A stretch of DNA of 64,000 nucleotides from Rhizobium sp. CG5 (GCF_023701945.1 NZ_JABAEF010000005.1:1-64000), one strand, 5' to 3'. Shown: positions 9,944-19,830, numbered from the stretch's first letter. The notes: generated from the sequence alone by a model not told the origin. A program made the numbers and translations.

Positions 9944-12898
9944 ATGGCAGACAAAATGCTTATCGACGCGTCTCACGAAGAAGAGACGCGGGTCGTTGTC
10001 GTACGCGGTAATCGGATCGAAGAATTCGATTTCGAGTCCCAGCACAAGAAACAAATCCGCGGCAATATCTATCTGGCAAAGGTGACGCGGGTCGAGCCCT
10101 CTCTCCAGGCCGCTTTTGTCGATTACGGCGGCAACCGCCACGGCTTCCTGGCTTTCGCCGAAATCCATCCCGACTATTACCAGATCCCACTGGCCGACCG
10201 GCAGGCTCTGCTCAGAGCCGAAGCGGAAGAACAGCGCAAGGACGATGAGGGCGACTTCGACCATCGCAGCGTCGATCTTGCCCATGCCGAACAGCCTGAC
10301 ATTTCCCCCGAGCCTGAGGCCGCTGCCGCTGTAGAAGCCGCCTCCGAAGAGCCGGTGGTCGAAGCAGCTGTGGAAGAAGCCGCGGTCAAGGCCAAGCCGC
10401 GCCGCGTCCGCAAGCCGCGCAAGAAGGCCGGCGAGACCGAGGAGCAGGCGGTCGTCGAGACATCCGAACCGGTCGTCTCCGAAGCGTCTGACGCCGCAGC
10501 CGACGACAGCCAGACCGGCCCTGCCGAAGACGACGACGGCAATGGTCGTGGCGGCATGGCCGCCGTGGTCGAGACCGATTTCATTTCCGAGGAAGCCGGC
10601 GGCGGCGGACGCCGTGGCCGCGGTAACGATGACGACGACTTCGACGACGAGGACGAAGGCGAGAAGGAAGTCATCGAGAATGTCGGCGCCGAAGATGCGA
10701 TGGAAGAGGTTCCCGACCGGGTCCGCCGCATGCCGCGCAAGCAGTATCGCATCCAGGAAGTCATCAAGCGCCGGCAGATCCTGCTGGTGCAGGTGGCCAA
10801 GGAAGAACGCGGCAACAAGGGCGCTGCGCTCACCACCTATCTGTCGCTGGCCGGCCGTTACTCGGTCCTGATGCCCAACACGGCACGGGGCGGCGGCATT
10901 TCCCGCAAGATCACCCAGCCGACCGACCGCAAGCGCCTGAAGGAAATCGCCCGCGATCTCGAAGTACCTTTGGGCATGGGCGTGATCCTGCGCACCGCCG
11001 GCGCCAACCGCACCCGGGTCGAGATCAAGCGCGACTTCGAATATCTGATGCGCCTGTGGGAAAACGTTCGCACGCTGACGCTGAACTCTACCGCGCCCTG
11101 CCTCGTCTATGAAGAAGGCAGCCTGATCAAGCGCTCGATCCGCGACCTTTACAACAAGGACATCAGCGAGATCGTCGTGGCTGGCGAAGAAGGCTATCGT
11201 GAAGCGAAAGACTTCATGAAGATGCTGATGCCGAGCCATGCCAAGGTGGTTCAGCCCTATCGCGACATCCATCCGATCTTCTCGCGCTCGGGCATCGAAG
11301 CCCAGCTCGACCGCATGCTGCAGCCGCAGGTGACCCTGAAGTCGGGCGGCTACATCATCATCAACCAGACCGAAGCGCTGGTTGCCATCGACGTCAACTC
11401 CGGCCGCTCGACCCGCGAATATTCGATCGAGGACACGGCGCTGCAGACCAACCTGGAAGCGGCTGAGGAAGTGGCCCGCCAGCTGCGACTGCGCGACCTT
11501 GCCGGCCTGATCGTCATCGACTTCATCGACATGGAGGAAAAGCGCAACAATCGCTCCGTCGAGAAGAAGCTCAAGGATTGCCTGAAGAACGACCGGGCGC
11601 GCATCCAGGTCGGCCGCATCTCGCATTTCGGCCTTCTGGAAATGTCTCGCCAGCGCATTCGCGCCAGCGTTCTGGAATCCACCACCCAGGTCTGCCCGCA
11701 TTGCGCAGGCACCGGCCTGATCCGTTCGCAGTCGTCGGTTGCCCTGCATGTGCTGCGCGGCATCGAGGAATTCCTGCTGAAGAGCACGACGCACGATATC
11801 ACCGTGCGCACGACGCCGGAGACGGCCCTTTATATCCTCAACCAGAAGCGCGGCACGATCGTCGATTATGAGAACCGCTTCGGCGTATCGATCGTCATCG
11901 AAGCCGATGCGAATGTCGGGGCCCAGCATTTCGCCGTCGAGCGAGGCGAAGCCGTCGAAAATCCGGTCAAGGTCGAGACCCTGCTGCAGTTCGTTCCCGA
12001 ACTTGAAGAGGAAGACGACGTCATCATCGAAATCGATGAGGAAGAAGAAGACGACGTCATCGACGCACCGGTCGCCGCACCGAAGGCAGCCGTTGCTGCC
12101 GAGGCCGGCGATGACAGCGCCGGACGCAAGCGCAAGCGTCGCCGTCGCCGTCGGGGCAAGAATGGCCAGCAGCCGGGCGATCCCGCCAATTCCCAGCAGT
12201 CCGCCGCCGGCGACGACGAGGATGATGACGGCGAAGCCGATGACGAGGATGGCAGCGAAGAGGCCGATGACGCCGTCAACGGTGTCGAGGCCCAGGACGA
12301 CACGTCCGAAGACGGCCAGAAGCGCAAGCGCCGTCGGCGCGGCAAGCGTGGCGGCCGCCGCAACCGTCCGGAAGACGAGATCTCGGCAGAAGGCGAAGGA
12401 TCGGACGCAGAAGCATCCGACACGGCTGACGAAGATCCTATACAGGTCGAGCGGATCGAAGACGCTGTGGTCGAACGCGTCGCTGCAGCTCAGCCGGCCA
12501 TGGCCGCTGTCGAAGCGACCGAAGGTGTTGCCGCGCCCAAGCCGCGCCGGACTCGCAAGGCCAAGGGTGCTCCCTCGCCCGTCGAGGAACCCGTGATCGA
12601 GGACGTTGCTGCGCAGCCAGCGCCGGAAGAGGTCGTAGAGGCCGCTGAGGCCCTGTCGGAACCCGCACCGGTTGCCGCTGAGGCTACTCCGGCACCTGAA
12701 GCGGCTCCCGAGCCTGTCAAGGCGGATCCAGCCCCTGCAGCCGTGGAACCCGCCGCGGTCGAAGACGACAAGCCGCTGCGCGCCAACCGGCAGTCCAATG
12801 TCAGCTCCTCCGAGCCGGTGGTGACATCGGGCGCTGCGGATGGCGAGGCACCGAAGCCCAAGAAGGGCGGCTGGTGGCAGAAGCGCGGCTTCCTATAG
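9944..12898 (+). CDS. rne: Ribonuclease E
   Basis: RNase E is the central single-strand endoribonuclease for mRNA decay and rRNA/tRNA processing. This 984-residue protein has an S1 domain starting at about residue 35 that is split by a highly acidic insertion (about residues 85-260) before resuming at RIQEVIKRRQILLVQV. The 5' sensor region and DNase I-like catalytic segment follow (AIDVNSGRSTREYS; LAGLIVIDFIDM), then the Zn-link CPHC. The C-terminal about 320 residues are low-complexity with alternating acidic and Arg/Lys blocks, the expected degradosome scaffold, ending KGGWWQKRGFL as in other alphaproteobacteria. A strong terminator follows. Confidence 0.95.
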   Translation: MADKMLIDASHEEETRVVVVRGNRIEEFDFESQHKKQIRGNIYLAKVTRVEPSLQAAFVDYGGNRHGFLAFAEIHPDYYQIPLADRQALLRAEAEEQRKDDEGDFDHRSVDLAHAEQPDISPEPEAAAAVEAASEEPVVEAAVEEAAVKAKPRRVRKPRKKAGETEEQAVVETSEPVVSEASDAAADDSQTGPAEDDDGNGRGGMAAVVETDFISEEAGGGGRRGRGNDDDDFDDEDEGEKEVIENVGAEDAMEEVPDRVRRMPRKQYRIQEVIKRRQILLVQVAKEERGNKGAALTTYLSLAGRYSVLMPNTARGGGISRKITQPTDRKRLKEIARDLEVPLGMGVILRTAGANRTRVEIKRDFEYLMRLWENVRTLTLNSTAPCLVYEEGSLIKRSIRDLYNKDISEIVVAGEEGYREAKDFMKMLMPSHAKVVQPYRDIHPIFSRSGIEAQLDRMLQPQVTLKSGGYIIINQTEALVAIDVNSGRSTREYSIEDTALQTNLEAAEEVARQLRLRDLAGLIVIDFIDMEEKRNNRSVEKKLKDCLKNDRARIQVGRISHFGLLEMSRQRIRASVLESTTQVCPHCAGTGLIRSQSSVALHVLRGIEEFLLKSTTHDITVRTTPETALYILNQKRGTIVDYENRFGVSIVIEADANVGAQHFAVERGEAVENPVKVETLLQFVPELEEEDDVIIEIDEEEEDDVIDAPVAAPKAAVAAEAGDDSAGRKRKRRRRRRGKNGQQPGDPANSQQSAAGDDEDDDGEADDEDGSEEADDAVNGVEAQDDTSEDGQKRKRRRRGKRGGRRNRPEDEISAEGEGSDAEASDTADEDPIQVERIEDAVVERVAAAQPAMAAVEATEGVAAPKPRRTRKAKGAPSPVEEPVIEDVAAQPAPEEVVEAAEALSEPAPVAAEATPAPEAAPEPVKADPAPAAVEPAAVEDDKPLRANRQSNVSSSEPVVTSGAADGEAPKPKKGGWWQKRGFL

Positions 12899-12925
12899 GC
12901 CGCCCGACACCGCTTTGAAAATACG

Positions 12926-12954
12926 AACGGCCGCGTCAATGACGCGGCCGTTTT
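12926..12954 (+). terminator. Rho-independent terminator of rne
   Basis: Two 13-base arms (12926-12938 and 12940-12952) form a perfect GC-rich hairpin (AACGGCCGCGTCA and its complement) ending in TTTT, starting 28 bases after the rne stop. The A-rich opposite flank could also terminate leftward transcription. Confidence 0.85.
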
Positions 12955-13000
12955 GGTTCGAGCCTCTTGTTCGAGGCACGAGAAGCGGCGAAGACGGCTG

Positions 13001-13552
13001 CTATGAAGACGGCTTGGCGCGCTCCATGATCAAGGTCGGATTGCCCATATAGACAGCGTCTGCCTTGCGGACAAAGCCGACCTTTTCCGCGACGCGCCGG
13101 GAGACTTTGTGCTCCGGATCAAACAGGCAGACCGTATGGCTTCCGGCAAGGTTTCGGTCGGCCCATTGCAGGGCGGCCGTAACCGCTTCGGTGGCGATGC
13201 CACGACCGTGGACTTCGGGGACCAGGGCCCAGCCGGCCTCCGGAATGCCGTTCAGCGGCGGCACCATGTCTCGCTTGAAGTCGCCAAAGCCAACCTCCCC
13301 GAGAAACGCTCCGGTGCGCCGGTCTTCAACGACCCAATAGCCGAAGGACAGGGCCTGCCAATGGCCGATATAGCGCAACAGTCGCGACCAGGATTCCGAC
13401 TTGCTCGATGGCTTGCGGGTAATGAAGCGCACCACCCGTTCGTCGGCCCACATGCGAGCCGAAGCCTCGAAATCCTGGACCCCATGGCCGCGCATACGCA
13501 GCCTTTCGGTCTCCAGAACGGGGACTGGGGAAAATTGTCCGGCTTTGGTCAT
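13001..13552 (-). CDS. GNAT-family N-acetyltransferase, RimJ/RimL type
   Basis: The 183-residue protein opens with PVLETERLRMRGHGVQDFEA, the beta-strand start typical of the RimJ/RimL subgroup. The acetyl-CoA pyrophosphate loop appears as PEVHGRGIATEAV. Such enzymes acetylate protein N-termini, amino sugars or drugs; the substrate here cannot be told. It stands alone, convergent with rne and separated by the rne terminator, with its ATG at 13552. Confidence 0.85.
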   Translation of the reverse strand: MTKAGQFSPVPVLETERLRMRGHGVQDFEASARMWADERVVRFITRKPSSKSESWSRLLRYIGHWQALSFGYWVVEDRRTGAFLGEVGFGDFKRDMVPPLNGIPEAGWALVPEVHGRGIATEAVTAALQWADRNLAGSHTVCLFDPEHKVSRRVAEKVGFVRKADAVYMGNPTLIMERAKPSS

Positions 13553-13674
13553 AGGCTGCCTCGACTCTCATCTTTGACATCGACCGGTGCATTTGCACCC
13601 GGCTGATGCACTGAATCAACGGCCTCAAAGACGGAATCCGCAAACCGCGCCAAGCCCTTGAGGCAGAATCATAT

Positions 13675-14838
13675 TTACCGGAGCCAGCCGGCGATGCGAT
13701 CCGTGGCCTCGACCATTTCGGCCATGGTTCCGGCATAGGACAGACGCAGGGCGCGATGGCCCTCGAGCGGGTCGAAGTCGAGACCCGGCGTGGCGGCGAC
13801 GTCGGTCTCTGCCAGCATGCGGCGGGCAAAATCCATGCTGTCATTGGTGAACCGGCTGACATCGACATAGGCATAGAAGGCGCCGTCCATCGGCGACAGA
13901 AGGTCAAAGCCGAACTCCGGCAGGCGCTGCTGCAGGACGTCGCGATTGGCCCGGCAGCTGTCCTTGTAGAGCTCCAGCTCGTCGCCCGCACCGAGCGCCG
14001 CGATGGCGGCGACCTGCGACAGTTCCGGCGCCGAGATATAGAGGCTCTGGGCCAGGCATTCGAGCGGCCGGACCATGGCATCCGGCACGACCATCCAGCC
14101 GATCCGCCATCCCGTCATGCAATAGTATTTGGAAAAGGAATTGATGATGATCGCGTCATCGCCGAATTCAACGGCGCTGGCGGCGTCCGTCGAATAGGTC
14201 AGGCCGTGATAGATCTCGTCGGAGATGAAGGCGATGTCGTGCAGCCTGCAATAGTCGGAGACGCGCTGAAGCTGAAGCCGGCCGGTCACCGTCCCGGTCG
14301 GATTGGCGGGACTTGCCAGCAGTACACCCTTCAGCCGCACCCCTGCCCTCGTCTGCGCCGCCTCAAGGCTTTCCGGCGTCAGGGTGTAGTGCGTCTCGGC
14401 ACTGACCGGCACCTCGACCACCACCAGCCCCAGAGCCCGCAGAATGTTGCGGTAGGCGGGATAGCCGGGCCGGGCGATCGCCACCGCATCGCCGGCGTCG
14501 AACAACGTCAGGAAGGCGAGGTTGAAGCCGGCCGAAGAGCCGGTGGTAATGGCGATACGCCGCGCATCGATGTCAACGCCGTGTTTGCGCCGATAGTAGC
14601 CCGACAGCGCCTGGCGCAGGTCCGGCAGCCCAAGCGCATCGGTATAGCCGATCCGGCCATGCTCGAGGGCCGTGCGGGCCGCCTCAAGGGCTGCGGCGGG
14701 TGCGGCGTGACCCGGCTGGCCGACCGCCATGGAGATCACCGGACGGCCGGCCTGGCGGCGGCGATTGGCCTCCGCCAGAACGTCCATGGCATGGAAGGGA
14801 TCGACGGCACTGCGTTTGGACAAGGGAACCACAAGCAA
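13675..14838 (-). CDS. Class I/II aminotransferase (PLP-dependent)
   Basis: This 387-residue enzyme belongs to fold-type I aspartate-aminotransferase-like proteins. The PLP-lysine motif is SFSKYYCMTGWRIGW, with ASPANPTGT and SDEIYHGLTY upstream; the arginine binding the substrate carboxylate lies near LRLSYAG. Substrate is unresolved: family members act on aspartate, aromatic amino acids or related compounds. The frame opens at a TTG (14838); a GTG at 14832 and a TTG at 14823 are close alternatives, while the first ATG (14787) would remove the conserved SAVDPFHAMD segment. Start choice is therefore uncertain by a few codons. Confidence 0.85.
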   Translation of the reverse strand: MLVVPLSKRSAVDPFHAMDVLAEANRRRQAGRPVISMAVGQPGHAAPAAALEAARTALEHGRIGYTDALGLPDLRQALSGYYRRKHGVDIDARRIAITTGSSAGFNLAFLTLFDAGDAVAIARPGYPAYRNILRALGLVVVEVPVSAETHYTLTPESLEAAQTRAGVRLKGVLLASPANPTGTVTGRLQLQRVSDYCRLHDIAFISDEIYHGLTYSTDAASAVEFGDDAIIINSFSKYYCMTGWRIGWMVVPDAMVRPLECLAQSLYISAPELSQVAAIAALGAGDELELYKDSCRANRDVLQQRLPEFGFDLLSPMDGAFYAYVDVSRFTNDSMDFARRMLAETDVAATPGLDFDPLEGHRALRLSYAGTMAEMVEATDRIAGWLR

Positions 14839-15035
14839 GGCTTTCTCTGCTAGTCATCGGCGCCCGACATTTGCCGTATTATTCCGGTCATCACAATGGC
14901 GAGAGATCGAGGACCGCTTTCTTTTTGCCGTTCCCCTCGTTATGCCCTTTCTTTAAAAGGGTCACGAAGACCGGCGCGGCCCGCCACCGCCAAACAAGCA
15001 CGGCCCTGCCCGGGGGCCTTCAGACGAGGACCACC

Positions 15036-15839
15036 ATGGCACTGAGTGCATCGAAAATCGCCATTATCGCAGGCGTCGCGTTCGTCGCCTGGACCGTTGC
15101 AGCGACAGGTCTCGTTCTGCTTCCCAAGGCCTTGGCGCCGGCACCGGTCCAGGTTGCCGATGCGGGCAATGACGCCGCCTTCGGAGCACGGATCAAGGAC
15201 TACCTGGTGACCAATCCCGAGATCATGCTCGAAGTCCAGGATGCGCTGGAAAAGAAATACCGCGACGCCCAGGCCCAGAAGGCATCGGCCGCCCTGAAGG
15301 ACAACAAGACCGCCCTCTTCCAGTCGGAACACGACATCGCGCTGGGCAACCCTGAGGGCGACGTCACCATCGTCGAGTTCTTCGACTACAATTGCGGCTA
15401 TTGCCGCAAGGCGCTGGCCGACATGGACACGATCATCGCCAGCGACAAGAATGTTCGCTTCGTGCTGAAGGAATGGCCGATCCTCGGCCCCGATTCTGAG
15501 GCGACCCATGTGGTGTCGGACGCCTTCCGCAAGATCGCCCCGGAAAAATACGGCGCGTTTCACCGCACCCTGATGGGCAGCCCGAACCGCGCCACGGAAG
15601 AAAGCGCCCTTGAGACGGCCGAGTCCCTCGGGGTCAGCGAAGCCGCGATCCGGGCGATGATGGTGGCCAAACCGGCCACCCAGGCCTTTGCCGAGGCCAA
15701 CCAGTTGGCGCTCAGCCTGGGCTTCACGGGAACGCCTGCCTATGTCGTGGGCGACCAGCCGCTGGGCGGTGCCGTCGGGTCTAAGGCGCTCGGCGAGATG
15801 GTCGCCAATATCCGCGGCTGCGGCAAGACCACCTGCTGA
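15036..15839 (+). CDS. DsbA-family thiol:disulfide oxidoreductase, membrane-anchored
   Basis: This 267-residue protein begins with an N-terminal hydrophobic segment (IAIIAGVAFVAWTVAATGLV) that acts as signal or anchor. A short helical N-terminal region (NPEIMLEVQDAL, as in Com1/ScsC-like proteins) precedes a thioredoxin-fold domain with active site CGYC in EFFDYNCGYCRKAL and the cis-proline at GTPAYVVG. It probably oxidises or isomerises disulfides in periplasmic proteins. ATG 15036 has GAGG upstream; longer upstream frames are not supported. Confidence 0.88.
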   Translation: MALSASKIAIIAGVAFVAWTVAATGLVLLPKALAPAPVQVADAGNDAAFGARIKDYLVTNPEIMLEVQDALEKKYRDAQAQKASAALKDNKTALFQSEHDIALGNPEGDVTIVEFFDYNCGYCRKALADMDTIIASDKNVRFVLKEWPILGPDSEATHVVSDAFRKIAPEKYGAFHRTLMGSPNRATEESALETAESLGVSEAAIRAMMVAKPATQAFAEANQLALSLGFTGTPAYVVGDQPLGGAVGSKALGEMVANIRGCGKTTC

Positions 15840-15872
15840 GCACGGTTTCCCCATCCTGCAGCCTGTGCAAAA

Positions 15873-15895
15873 CGGCTAGGGGCTTTCCCTAGCCG
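15873..15895. other. Perfect 9-bp hairpin upstream of aroQ
   Basis: CGGCTAGGG and CCCTAGCCG flank a GCTTT loop in the 101-bp gap between the DsbA-like gene and aroQ. There is no following T run, so it is a weak terminator at best. A TCTATA element lies 15 bp downstream, so it might instead be part of the aroQ control region. Confidence 0.4.
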
Positions 15896-15940
15896 GCCCG
15901 GCGGTCTATAGGAGGCCTTCAAGACGCTACGGAACCGCAG

Positions 15941-16378
15941 ATGAGCAAGACGATATTTGTCCTGAACGGCCCCAATCTCAATGCGCTGGGAAAGCGCGAG
16001 CCCGGAATTTACGGCGGCAAGACGCTGGCCGATATCGAGGCCGATTGCCGCGCCGCCGGCGAAGCGCTCGGCTTTGTTGTCGATTTCCGGCAGAGCAATC
16101 ACGAGGGTGTGCTGGTCGACTGGCTGCACGAGGCGGGAGCCACGGCGGCAGGCGTGGCCTTCAATGCCGGTGCCTACACCCATACGTCCGTTGCCCTGCA
16201 CGATGCCATCCGCGCCATTCCGGTGCCGGTCATCGAAGTGCATATTTCCAACGTGCACGCGCGCGAGGAATTCCGCCACAAATCGATGATAGCGCCCGCG
16301 GTCAAAGGCGTTATCTGCGGCTTCGGGCCGTTTAGCTATATCCTGGCGCTGCATGCGCTGAAGAACATCACTCAATAG
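15941..16378 (+). CDS. aroQ: 3-dehydroquinate dehydratase, type II
   Basis: AroQ catalyses the third step of the shikimate pathway, 3-dehydroquinate to 3-dehydroshikimate. The 145-residue length is typical of the small dodecameric type II enzyme. Motifs visible are NGPNLNALGKREPGIYG (with the flexible-loop Arg/Tyr), FRQSNHEGVLVDWLHE, and NAGAYTHTSVALHDA containing the Asn-Ala-Gly-Ala site. It precedes accB by 21 bp, an order conserved in alphaproteobacteria, suggesting one operon aroQ-accB-accC(-aat). Confidence 0.96.
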   Translation: MSKTIFVLNGPNLNALGKREPGIYGGKTLADIEADCRAAGEALGFVVDFRQSNHEGVLVDWLHEAGATAAGVAFNAGAYTHTSVALHDAIRAIPVPVIEVHISNVHAREEFRHKSMIAPAVKGVICGFGPFSYILALHALKNITQ

Positions 16379-16399
16379 ACAAGAATTGGGACAGACTCC

Positions 16400-16858
16400 A
16401 TGGCTGAAAAAAAGACGGGTATCGATCAGGCGTTGATCCGTGATCTGGCAAACATTCTCAACGAAACCGATCTGACGGAAATCGAAGTCGAGCAGGACGC
16501 CCTGCGCATTCGCGTTTCGCGCGCCGGCATGCCGATGATGGCGATGCCGCAGATGGCCTACCAGGCTCAGCCGGCACCCGTTGCCGTGGCGCCGGTCATT
16601 GCTGCCGAACCCGTGCGCAACCTCGCCAATGCCGTCACCGCTCCGATGGTCGGCACGGTCTATCTTTCGCCGGCTCCCGGATCGCGGCCCTTTATCGAAG
16701 TGGGCTCGATCGTCAAGGAAGGCCAGACGCTTCTGATCATCGAAGCGATGAAAACCATGAACCAGATTCCCGCGCCGCGTTCGGGCAAGGTCGTTGAAAT
16801 CCTCACCGAGGATTCCCGCCCTGTCGAATACGGCGAGGCTCTGGTCATCATCGAGTAA
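16400..16858 (+). CDS. accB: Biotin carboxyl carrier protein of acetyl-CoA carboxylase
   Basis: AccB (152 residues) carries the biotin that shuttles CO2 between biotin carboxylase and carboxyltransferase in the first step of fatty acid synthesis. The biotinylation motif EAMKTMN places the modified lysine at residue 118, in a C-terminal biotinyl domain that begins about residue 75 ([16 protein letters not shown]). The middle is an Ala/Pro-rich linker. accC starts 4 nt after the stop, so the two are translationally linked. The biotin ligase that would modify it is the birA gene at 62234. Confidence 0.96.
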   Translation: MAEKKTGIDQALIRDLANILNETDLTEIEVEQDALRIRVSRAGMPMMAMPQMAYQAQPAPVAVAPVIAAEPVRNLANAVTAPMVGTVYLSPAPGSRPFIEVGSIVKEGQTLLIIEAMKTMNQIPAPRSGKVVEILTEDSRPVEYGEALVIIE

Positions 16859-16862
16859 GCCA

Positions 16863-18212
16863 ATGCCCCCCATTTCCAAGATCCTCATTGCCAATCGCGG
16901 CGAAATCGCCCTTCGCGTCCTGCGCGCCTGCAAGGAACTCGGCATTGCGTCGGTCGCCGTGCACTCGACTGCCGACGCCGATGCGATGCACGTGCGCCTG
17001 GCCGACGAAAGCGTGTGCATCGGCCCGCCGCAATCGCGCGACAGCTATCTGAACATTCATCAGATCGTCGCTGCCTGCGAAATCACCGGTGCTGATGCCG
17101 TGCATCCGGGCTACGGATTCCTGTCGGAAAATGCCCGGTTCGCCGATATCCTCGACGCCCATGGCATCACTTTCATCGGACCGACCGCGGACCATATCCG
17201 TATCATGGGCGACAAGATCACCGCCAAGGATACCGCCAAGGCGCTCGGCATTCCGGTCGTTCCCGGATCGGCCGGCGAAGTGCTGCCGGAAAACGCCCTG
17301 CAGATCGCCCGCGAAATCGGTTTCCCCGTGCTGATCAAGGCAACCGCCGGCGGCGGCGGCCGCGGCATGAAGATTGCCAAGGACGAGTCGGAAGTCGAAG
17401 AGGCCGTCTCGACGGCCCGCTCCGAAGCGCTGGCGGCGTTCGGCAACGACGCCGTCTACATGGAAAAATACCTCGGCAAGCCGCGCCATATCGAAGTCCA
17501 GGTGCTGGGCGACGGCGAAGGCAATGCCATTCATCTGGGCGAACGCGACTGCTCTTTGCAGCGCCGCCACCAGAAGGTCTGGGAAGAGGCCAACTCTCCG
17601 GCCCTCAATGTCGAGCAGCGCATGAAGATCGGCGAAATCTGCGCCGATGCGATGCGCAAGCTGAAATATCGCGGCGCCGGCACGATCGAGTTCCTGTATG
17701 AAAACGGCGAGTTCTTCTTCATCGAGATGAACACCCGCCTGCAGGTGGAGCATCCGATCACCGAAGCCATCACCGGCATCGACCTGGTGCATGAACAGAT
17801 CCGCATCGCGTCCGGCGGCGGCCTGTCGGTCACCCAGGCCGAAGTGGTGTTTTCCGGCCATGCCATCGAATGCCGCATCAATGCCGAGGATCCGCGCACC
17901 TTCGTGCCCTCCCCCGGCACGATCACGCATTTCCATGCGCCGGGCGGCCTGGGCGTGCGCGTCGACAGCGGCGCCTATCAGGGCTACAAGATCCCGCCTT
18001 ACTATGACAGCCTGATCGGCAAGCTGATCGTGCATGGCCGCACCCGCGTCGAATGCATGATGCGTCTGCGCCGCGTGCTCGACGAGTTTGTCATCGACGG
18101 TATCAAGACCACCCTGCCGCTGTTCCAGGACCTGATTTCCAATCAGGACATAGCCAACGGCGACTATGACATCCACTGGCTGGAGGAATATCTGGCCAGG
18201 ACAGCTCATTAA
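16863..18212 (+). CDS. accC: Biotin carboxylase subunit of acetyl-CoA carboxylase
   Basis: AccC (449 residues) uses ATP and bicarbonate to carboxylate the biotin on AccB. The N-terminal [20 protein letters not shown], the ATP-grasp glycine loop [14 protein letters not shown] and the catalytic [14 protein letters not shown] are all present, and length is standard. ATG 16863 is four bases after the accB stop. An upstream frame inside accB is not used because homologues begin at this point. The aat gene follows after 8 nt. Confidence 0.96.
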   Translation: MPPISKILIANRGEIALRVLRACKELGIASVAVHSTADADAMHVRLADESVCIGPPQSRDSYLNIHQIVAACEITGADAVHPGYGFLSENARFADILDAHGITFIGPTADHIRIMGDKITAKDTAKALGIPVVPGSAGEVLPENALQIAREIGFPVLIKATAGGGGRGMKIAKDESEVEEAVSTARSEALAAFGNDAVYMEKYLGKPRHIEVQVLGDGEGNAIHLGERDCSLQRRHQKVWEEANSPALNVEQRMKIGEICADAMRKLKYRGAGTIEFLYENGEFFFIEMNTRLQVEHPITEAITGIDLVHEQIRIASGGGLSVTQAEVVFSGHAIECRINAEDPRTFVPSPGTITHFHAPGGLGVRVDSGAYQGYKIPPYYDSLIGKLIVHGRTRVECMMRLRRVLDEFVIDGIKTTLPLFQDLISNQDIANGDYDIHWLEEYLARTAH

Positions 18213-18220
18213 AGACCTCG

Positions 18221-18841
18221 ATGGCAAGGCGGCGCGGCAGAGAGACATCCATTACGCCGGACATCCTGCTGCGCGCCTATTCCATCGGGCTTTTCCCGAT
18301 GGCCGAATCGGCAGACGACCCGGAAATCTTCTGGGTCGAACCGGATCTGCGCGGCATCCTGCCGCTCGATGCTTTTCATCTTCCCCGCAGCCTTGCCAAG
18401 GCCATCCGCCAGAAGCCGTTCGACATCCGCATCGATACCGCCTTCGAGCAGGTGATCGAGAAATGCGGCGAGGCGGTCGACAACCGGCCGAGCACCTGGA
18501 TCAACCAGACCATTCGCGGCCTCTACGGCGCGCTGTTCCGCATGGGCCATGCCCATTCGGTCGAGGCCTGGGAGGGCGACGAGTTGATCGGCGGGCTCTA
18601 CGGCGTGTCGCTCGGCTCGGCCTTCTTCGGCGAGAGCATGTTTTCCCGGCGCACCAATGCCTCGAAGATCTGCCTGGCCTTCCTGGTCGACCATCTGAAC
18701 GCCCGGGGCTTCACCCTGCTCGACACGCAGTTCACCACCGAGCATCTGAAGACATTCGGCGCCATCGACGTTCCAAAAGCGGATTACGCACGCCTGCTGG
18801 AGCGCGCCATGGCCTCGCCGAACCTGCCTTTTGGGGATTGA
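18221..18841 (+). CDS. aat: Leucyl/phenylalanyl-tRNA--protein transferase
   Basis: Aat attaches Leu or Phe from aminoacyl-tRNA to proteins with N-terminal Arg or Lys, marking them for ClpS/ClpAP degradation (N-end rule). The 206-residue protein shows the family hallmarks [53 protein letters not shown] and FFGESMFS. Its start lies 8 nt after accC, so it is likely the last gene of that operon. Confidence 0.95.
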   Translation: MARRRGRETSITPDILLRAYSIGLFPMAESADDPEIFWVEPDLRGILPLDAFHLPRSLAKAIRQKPFDIRIDTAFEQVIEKCGEAVDNRPSTWINQTIRGLYGALFRMGHAHSVEAWEGDELIGGLYGVSLGSAFFGESMFSRRTNASKICLAFLVDHLNARGFTLLDTQFTTEHLKTFGAIDVPKADYARLLERAMASPNLPFGD

Positions 18842-18890
18842 GCAGCTATGTGTTTTTGATAGGCGTGCGGGCCTGGGCCGACGATAGGCG

Positions 18891-19331
18891 TCAGCTGGCG
18901 GGCTTGGGTGCCGGGACGTCGGAGGACTGCTTGCAGTCTTTCAGCCAGACGTCATAGATGGCGTGCTCGACGGCATTGAGCGCCGGGCTGTCGGCGAACA
19001 TCCAGCCGGAAAAGATGCGGCGGATCTTGCGGTCGAGGGTGATCTCGTCGACTTCCACGAAGGCATCGATCTTCTGCGCTTCGGTTTCGTCGCGGGAATA
19101 GCAGACCTTCGGCGTCACCTGCAGCGCGCCGAACTGTACGGTCTCGTCGATATAGACATCGAATTCGGTGATGCGCCCGGTGATCTTGTCGATCCCGGAA
19201 AAGACGGCAACGGAATTGCTGATCCGCTCTGCCTGGGCCGGCGCGACCGGGAGGAAGACGGATCCGACGGCCAGTGCCACGCCCAGCCGCAACAGGCCAG
19301 GCAAAGATCCATCCTGCTTGAAAGGCTTCAT
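18891..19331 (-). CDS. DUF2155 domain secreted protein
   Basis: A 146-residue protein with a signal peptide (LLRLGVALAVGSVFLPVAPA, cleavage about AQA-E) and a DUF2155 domain. The domain, marked here by ISNSVAVFSGIDKITGRI and RIFSGWMFADSPALNAVEH, covers the mature protein. The function is unknown; it is widespread in alphaproteobacteria and often beside the aat or NDUFA12 gene, as here. ATG 19331 was chosen because it begins at the signal peptide; an ATG at 19358 is nine codons earlier. Periplasmic location is inferred. Confidence 0.85.
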   Translation of the reverse strand: MKPFKQDGSLPGLLRLGVALAVGSVFLPVAPAQAERISNSVAVFSGIDKITGRITEFDVYIDETVQFGALQVTPKVCYSRDETEAQKIDAFVEVDEITLDRKIRRIFSGWMFADSPALNAVEHAIYDVWLKDCKQSSDVPAPKPAS

Positions 19332-19431
19332 GTGTCTGCAGGTCTCCACCGAATGCATCGTCTTGCGCCGCTGGCGATTGCAGCACCGTCGATCCAAGCG
19401 CCTAAAGGTCAATTGTGGCAAAAAGCCGGGA

Positions 19432-19830
19432 TCAGTTGCCCGGCGTCCATGCGTCATAATCGCCAGTGACGGCGGGACGCTCGCCGGCCACGGCGATCGA
19501 ACCCGGCGGACGATAGGCCAGCGACGTGCCGGTGGCATTGGCGCGGTGGCCCTTTTCCCATTCGCGGGCCTTGTAGTCTTCCTTGGTCGGGGCGACATCG
19601 GTGCGGTGATGGATCCAGCCGTGCCAGCCGGGCGGAATGCAGGAGGCGTCCGCATAGCCCTTGTAGACGACCCAGCGGCGCGGCAGGCCGAATGTGGTCA
19701 GGCCGCCTTCGTAATAGATATTGCCGAATTCATCTTCGCCGACGCGCTTGCCGTTGCGCCAGGTAAAGAAACGCGTCCCCATGGTCTGGCCATTCCACCA
19801 GGTGAAAATCTGCAGCAGGAAATTCTTCAT
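19432..19830 (-). CDS. NADH:ubiquinone oxidoreductase accessory subunit, NDUFA12 family
   Basis: The 132-residue protein matches the NDUFA12/B17.2 family, a supernumerary complex I subunit shared by alphaproteobacteria and mitochondria. Characteristic segments are GTRFFTWRNGKRVGEDEFGNIYYE, split here as GTRFFTWRNGKRVG and DEFGNIYYEGG, then RRWVVYKGYADAS and PPGWHGWIHH. It presumably binds the peripheral arm of complex I, whose nuoN gene is at the right edge of this window but not adjacent. Upstream of DUF2155 on the same strand with an about 100-bp gap. Confidence 0.93.
   Translation of the reverse strand: MKNFLLQIFTWWNGQTMGTRFFTWRNGKRVGEDEFGNIYYEGGLTTFGLPRRWVVYKGYADASCIPPGWHGWIHHRTDVAPTKEDYKAREWEKGHRANATGTSLAYRPPGSIAVAGERPAVTGDYDAWTPGN

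Noticed and set aside
9514..10011. 165-codon frame in the rne leader
   Set aside because: It overlaps the start of rne out of frame and is low-complexity without start signals.
9851..11929. A 692-codon open frame antisense to rne
   Set aside because: It is the complement of a well-conserved rne coding sequence with strong third-position GC bias, which commonly opens antisense frames. It has no recognisable domain.
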